Assembly: GCA_016718655.1 (NCBI GenBank)
Contig: JADKCV010000003.1
Coordinates: 62,001 to 126,000 of the forward strand
DNA: 64,000 nt
Source: Flavobacteriales bacterium
Lineage (GTDB): Bacteria; Bacteroidota; Bacteroidia; Flavobacteriales_F; PHOS-HE28
Direction of reading: 5' to 3'
The notes beneath the pieces are model-generated. The model did no database searches, was not told where the DNA came from, and saw only the letters and a list, made by a program, of their open reading frames with translations. Both the position numbers and the translations under genes were made by a program. Below are positions 61,116 to 64,000 of this stretch, piece after piece. Numbering within the stretch: the first letter of the stretch is position 1; every line of letters starts with the position of its first letter.

Positions 61116-61193
61116 CCCCTCACCGCGCTACGCTGTCGCACCCATTTCGCAATTGACCACCCCTCCGCGTTCCTCCCGAACTTCGCACCTCCC

Positions 61194-62993
61194 ATGACCA
61201 CCCTCGACGTCCGTGAAAAGGTCCGCTTGCTGCCGCACAGCCCGGGTGTGTACCAATTCTTCGATGCCGACGGCACCATCCTCTACGTGGGCAAGGCCAA
61301 GGACCTGCGTCACCGCGTGGGCAGCTACTTCGCCAAGGAACACCACGACGGCAAGACGCGCCTGCTCGTGCGCAAGATCGTGGACCTGCGCGTGATCCAT
61401 GTGCCCACCGAGTTCGAGGCGCTGCTGCTGGAGAACTCCCTGATCAAGGAACACCAGCCGCGGTACAACATCCTGCTGCGCGACGACAAGAGCTTCCCCT
61501 TCATCCGCATCCGCAACGAACGCTTCCCCCGTGTGGAGGGCATGCGCAATCCCGAGGAGGACGGCAGCGACTACTTCGGCCCCTACGCCAGCGTGCGCAC
61601 CATGAAGACCGTGCTGGGCCTGGTGCACAAGCTGTACAAGTTGCGCACGTGCAACTACGACCTCTCGCCCAGGAACATCGAGCAGAAGAAGTTCAAGCGC
61701 TGTTTGGAGTTCCACATCGGCAACTGCAAGGGCCCCTGCGAGGGGCTGCAGGACGAGGCGGAGTACACCACCAACATGGTGCAGGTGCGCGAGATCGTGA
61801 AGGGCCGCGTGACCGGCCTGCTCAAGGTGATGCGTCCTCTGATGTTCGAGCATGCGGAAAAGCTCGAGTTCGAGGCCGCCGAGGAGTACCGGCAGAAGAT
61901 CGAACGGCTGGAGAGCTACCGTGCCAAGAGCATCGTGGTGAACCCGGACATCGGCGACGTGGACATCTACGGCCTGGTGAGCGACCCCACCAGCACCTAC
62001 GTCAACTACATGCGTGTGATCGATGGGGCGGTGGTGCACGGCATCACCATCGAACTGAAGCGCCGCCTGGAGGAAAGCGATGTGGAGATGCTGCAACTCG
62101 CCATCGCCGAACTGCGCACCCGCTACCACAGCCTCGCACCCGAGGCCATCGTGCCCTTCGACCCCGAGATCGAGGTGCCAGGCCTCAGCTTCACCGTACC
62201 CCAACGCGGCGACAAGCTGAAACTCCTGGAGCTCTGCGAACGCAACGTGCGCTACTTCATGCTCGATAAGCAGAAGCAGGAGAAGCTGACCGATCCCGAG
62301 GGCGCCACCACCCGCACGCTGGAGCAGTTGAAGCAGGACCTGCGTCTCACCGAGCTGCCGCGCCACATCGAGTGTTTCGACAACAGCAACACCCAGGGCA
62401 CGGACCCCGTGAGCGCCTGCGTGGTGTTCAAGGATGCCAAGCCCAGCAAGAAGGACTACCGCCACTTCAACATCCGCACGGTGGAAGGGCCGGACGACTT
62501 CGCCAGCATGACCGAGGCCGTGGAACGCCGCTACAGCCGGCTGGTCACCGAGGGCGAGCCCCTGCCACAGCTCATCGTCATCGACGGCGGCAAGGGGCAG
62601 CTGAGCGCCGCGCTCGAAGCGCTGGACCGGCTCGGTCTACGCGGCACCATCGCCATCATCGGCATCGCCAAGAAGTTGGAGGAGATCTACTTCCCGGGCG
62701 ATCCCTTCCCGCTGCACATCGACAAGCGCAGCAGCAGCTTGCGGGTGATCCAGCACATGCGCAACGAGGCGCATCGCTTCGGCATCACGCACCACCGGGG
62801 GCGCCGCAGCAAACGCATCGTGCGCACCGGCCTGGAGGAGATCCCCGGCATCGGTCCCGGCACCGCGCAGAAGCTGTTGAAACGTTTCGGCAGCATCAAG
62901 GGCATCCGCGAGGCCATGCCGGAGGATGTGGTGGCCGAGGTGGGTGCGAAGAAGGCGGAGGTGGTGCTCAGGGGGCTTGCCTCCGCGCAGTAG
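61194..62993 (+). CDS. uvrC: Excinuclease ABC subunit C
   Basis: UvrC makes both incisions in nucleotide excision repair with UvrB-bound DNA. It is 599 residues. The GIY-YIG domain is at the N-terminus (SPGVYQFFDADGTILYVGKA, then LLENSLIKEHQPRYNI). The UVR segment for UvrB contact is at about 205-240 (FEHAEKLEFEAAEEYRQKIE). The RNase H-like domain contains IECFDNSNTQGTDPVSACVV and LIVIDGGKGQLSAA, and helix-hairpin-helix motifs close the protein (IPGIGPGTAQKLLKRFGSIK). The ATG at 61194 follows the repeat array. Confidence 0.97.
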   Translation: MTTLDVREKVRLLPHSPGVYQFFDADGTILYVGKAKDLRHRVGSYFAKEHHDGKTRLLVRKIVDLRVIHVPTEFEALLLENSLIKEHQPRYNILLRDDKSFPFIRIRNERFPRVEGMRNPEEDGSDYFGPYASVRTMKTVLGLVHKLYKLRTCNYDLSPRNIEQKKFKRCLEFHIGNCKGPCEGLQDEAEYTTNMVQVREIVKGRVTGLLKVMRPLMFEHAEKLEFEAAEEYRQKIERLESYRAKSIVVNPDIGDVDIYGLVSDPTSTYVNYMRVIDGAVVHGITIELKRRLEESDVEMLQLAIAELRTRYHSLAPEAIVPFDPEIEVPGLSFTVPQRGDKLKLLELCERNVRYFMLDKQKQEKLTDPEGATTRTLEQLKQDLRLTELPRHIECFDNSNTQGTDPVSACVVFKDAKPSKKDYRHFNIRTVEGPDDFASMTEAVERRYSRLVTEGEPLPQLIVIDGGKGQLSAALEALDRLGLRGTIAIIGIAKKLEEIYFPGDPFPLHIDKRSSSLRVIQHMRNEAHRFGITHHRGRRSKRIVRTGLEEIPGIGPGTAQKLLKRFGSIKGIREAMPEDVVAEVGAKKAEVVLRGLASAQ

Positions 62994-63048
62994 CCGGCAC
63001 ACGGATACACTTGGATCCCGGTCGGTGACCTGTTGGCTTGACCGATGA

Positions 63049-63342
63049 TCACCACGCCGCATCGGCACGGTTGTCGAACATGGCCACGATGACCACCCGG
63101 TCCCGATACACGCGGTACACAGCTGACGTATTTCGGTGAACGAAGCCCAGGCGGTGGTGCTTGTTGCGTTGCGATCGTTTGAAGCCGTTCGGCCAACGTG
63201 CGATCAGGACTTCGAACTCCTGCACCATGTCCAGCAAATGGGCTGCCTCTCGTTGGGTCCAGTGTTCCAGCAGGAATGCGTGAAGCCGGTCCAGGTCGCG
63301 TTCCGCTCGGGCGGACCACTCAACTCTTCGGAGTGCGGCCAT
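63049..63342 (-). CDS. RelE/ParE superfamily toxin
   Basis: A 97-residue protein of the ParE/RelE fold. MAALRRVEWSARAERDLDRL is the typical opening strand and helix, HWTQREAAHLLDMVQEF the second helix, and LGFVHRNTSAVYRVYRDRVV followed by IVAMFDNR the core strands. The start at 63342 overlaps the antitoxin end by 23 bp; an upstream alternative at 63408 would overlap much more. ParE-type targets (gyrase) and RelE-type targets (ribosome) cannot be separated by eye. Confidence 0.85.
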   Translation of the reverse strand: MAALRRVEWSARAERDLDRLHAFLLEHWTQREAAHLLDMVQEFEVLIARWPNGFKRSQRNKHHRLGFVHRNTSAVYRVYRDRVVIVAMFDNRADAAW

Positions 63343-63556
63343 ACTTTTCCCACACTTCCGCGGAAGAACGTACGCGACCAGCCTTGATGTCCGCTTCACC
63401 CTCGGCAATGGCGGCTTGTTGCTCGGCGGTCAGGCTGTCATACCAGTCATGGGCCTCATTGGCCTGCTTGAAATGGAGTAGCGATGCAAGCAGCCCCTTA
63501 TCATCCAGCTGGCTCAACCAGCGGATCAATTCCATACGCATGCTGTCGGTACTCAT
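63320..63556 (-). CDS. Antitoxin partner of RelE/ParE toxin
   Basis: A 78-residue helical protein (MSTDSMRMELIRWLSQLDDK to SSAEVWEKYGRTPKS) located directly before the toxin and overlapping it. The middle segment WYDSLTAEQQAAIAEGEADI and the ending with VRSSAEVWEKY are typical of antitoxins of Bacteroidota RelE/ParE pairs. No clear DNA-binding motif is visible at the N-terminus. Gene order (antitoxin first) and overlap fit co-translation. Confidence 0.75.
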   Translation of the reverse strand: MSTDSMRMELIRWLSQLDDKGLLASLLHFKQANEAHDWYDSLTAEQQAAIAEGEADIKAGRVRSSAEVWEKYGRTPKS

Positions 63557-63809
63557 CGGTTGCTGTAACGGAAACCAAAGCTACGTGTGCGCTGGCCTCC
63601 GCACAATAGCCTTCGCGCGGGCCGATCGGGTGATCAGCTGATCGAATGCGCGCTACGGGCAAGGTCGGCACATGACCGCACACACAGCTCGTTGCTCAAT
63701 CGTCCCACCACCCACAGGAGTATGCGAACCGCTTGCCAGCGATCATCTGTTCTGCAGCCACGGTGGCTCAACGATGAACCCGGCGACCGCAACGAACAGC
63801 GTAAGGTCC

Positions 63810-64000
63810 TCAATGCACCACCACAAGGCGCCCATGACCTGCGGGCCGGCCGTTGGCCATCATGGAGAGCACGTAGGTGCCGGCGGGCAGTTGGTCCGTG
63901 GCGATGCGGAAGCGGTCACCGTGGCGCGTGATGGTCGGCTGCACGGACCTGCCAGCCGCATCATGAACGTGTAGTTGGGTGTTCGCATCGGACACGGGCA
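63810..64000 (-). CDS. C-terminal end of a T9SS cargo protein (partial)
   Basis: The last 63 codons of a gene that enters from the right edge. The visible part (TQLHVHDAAGRSVQPTITRH, then LPAGTYVLSMMANGRPAGHG ending RLVVVH) is a type A T9SS sorting domain: a DxxGR turn, a LPAGTYVL strand and a hydrophobic terminal strand. The frame is open through base 64000. The cargo part is outside the window. No gene is seen in the 253 bp between it and the antitoxin. Confidence 0.75.
   Translation of the reverse strand, partial: PVSDANTQLHVHDAAGRSVQPTITRHGDRFRIATDQLPAGTYVLSMMANGRPAGHGRLVVVH

Noticed and set aside
60779..61279. Minus-strand frame rich in Arg, Gly, Glu and Asn
   Set aside because: It is a translation of the GC-rich repeat array; such frames are common false genes.
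63557..63809. A small plus-strand gene between the antitoxin and the T9SS tail
   Set aside because: Open frames here have atypical composition and extend over neighbouring genes; no feature could be supported.

Overview
The window is chromosomal DNA from a GC-rich member of the Bacteroidota, most like an uncultured Flavobacteriales relative. The evidence is the set of secreted proteins ending in type IX secretion (T9SS) sorting domains, a NuoG that is far shorter than the E. coli type, a DksA-like protein with the degenerate zinc finger common in this phylum, and TAnnTTTG promoter boxes in front of several genes. I found no rRNA, tRNA, CRISPR array, insertion sequence or prophage.

Layout. 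1-4031 is a fatty-acid start cluster (plsX end, fabH, accB, accC). 4028-6972 holds two divergent polytopic membrane proteins. 6973-7658 is a decayed zeta-toxin-like kinase with an intact 52-residue partner, just downstream of dxs (7668-9614), followed by a CoA-transferase (9726-11015). 11152-23956 is a complete 14-gene respiratory complex I operon, nuoA to nuoN, in canonical order and ending in a hairpin. 24083-30901 has a dicarboxylate symporter, an exported-looking pirin, a YceI protein, an unknown 555-residue protein, a sulfide:quinone oxidoreductase and a NYN-LOTUS protein. 31168-34332 is a secreted sugar-dehydrogenase/cytochrome protein. ileS, a histone-like DksA fusion and lspA follow to 39694.

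39695-50627 is the most unusual part. Three tandem 18-bp palindromes precede a 1530-residue T9SS beta-helix protein, which is followed by four tandem delta-60-type T9SS paralogues. One paralogue is a pseudogene. The paralogues share nearly identical internal tracts but have divergent ends, which suggests repeated recombination. 50852-64000 has an outer-membrane-like protein, asd, a lamin-tail T9SS-type protein, a second cytochrome-bearing propeller protein whose C-terminal module matches that of the 31168 protein, lpxD, a GxxExxY gene embedded in a GC-rich repeat array, uvrC, a RelE/ParE toxin-antitoxin pair and the tail of another T9SS protein.

How the parts fit. Housekeeping genes for membrane lipid (fabH, accBC, plsX, lpxD), isoprenoids (dxs), the envelope (lspA, asd) and aerobic respiration (nuo, SQR) alternate with cell-surface genes. 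The surface genes carry the plasticity: gene decay, domain swapping, compositional breaks and repeats.
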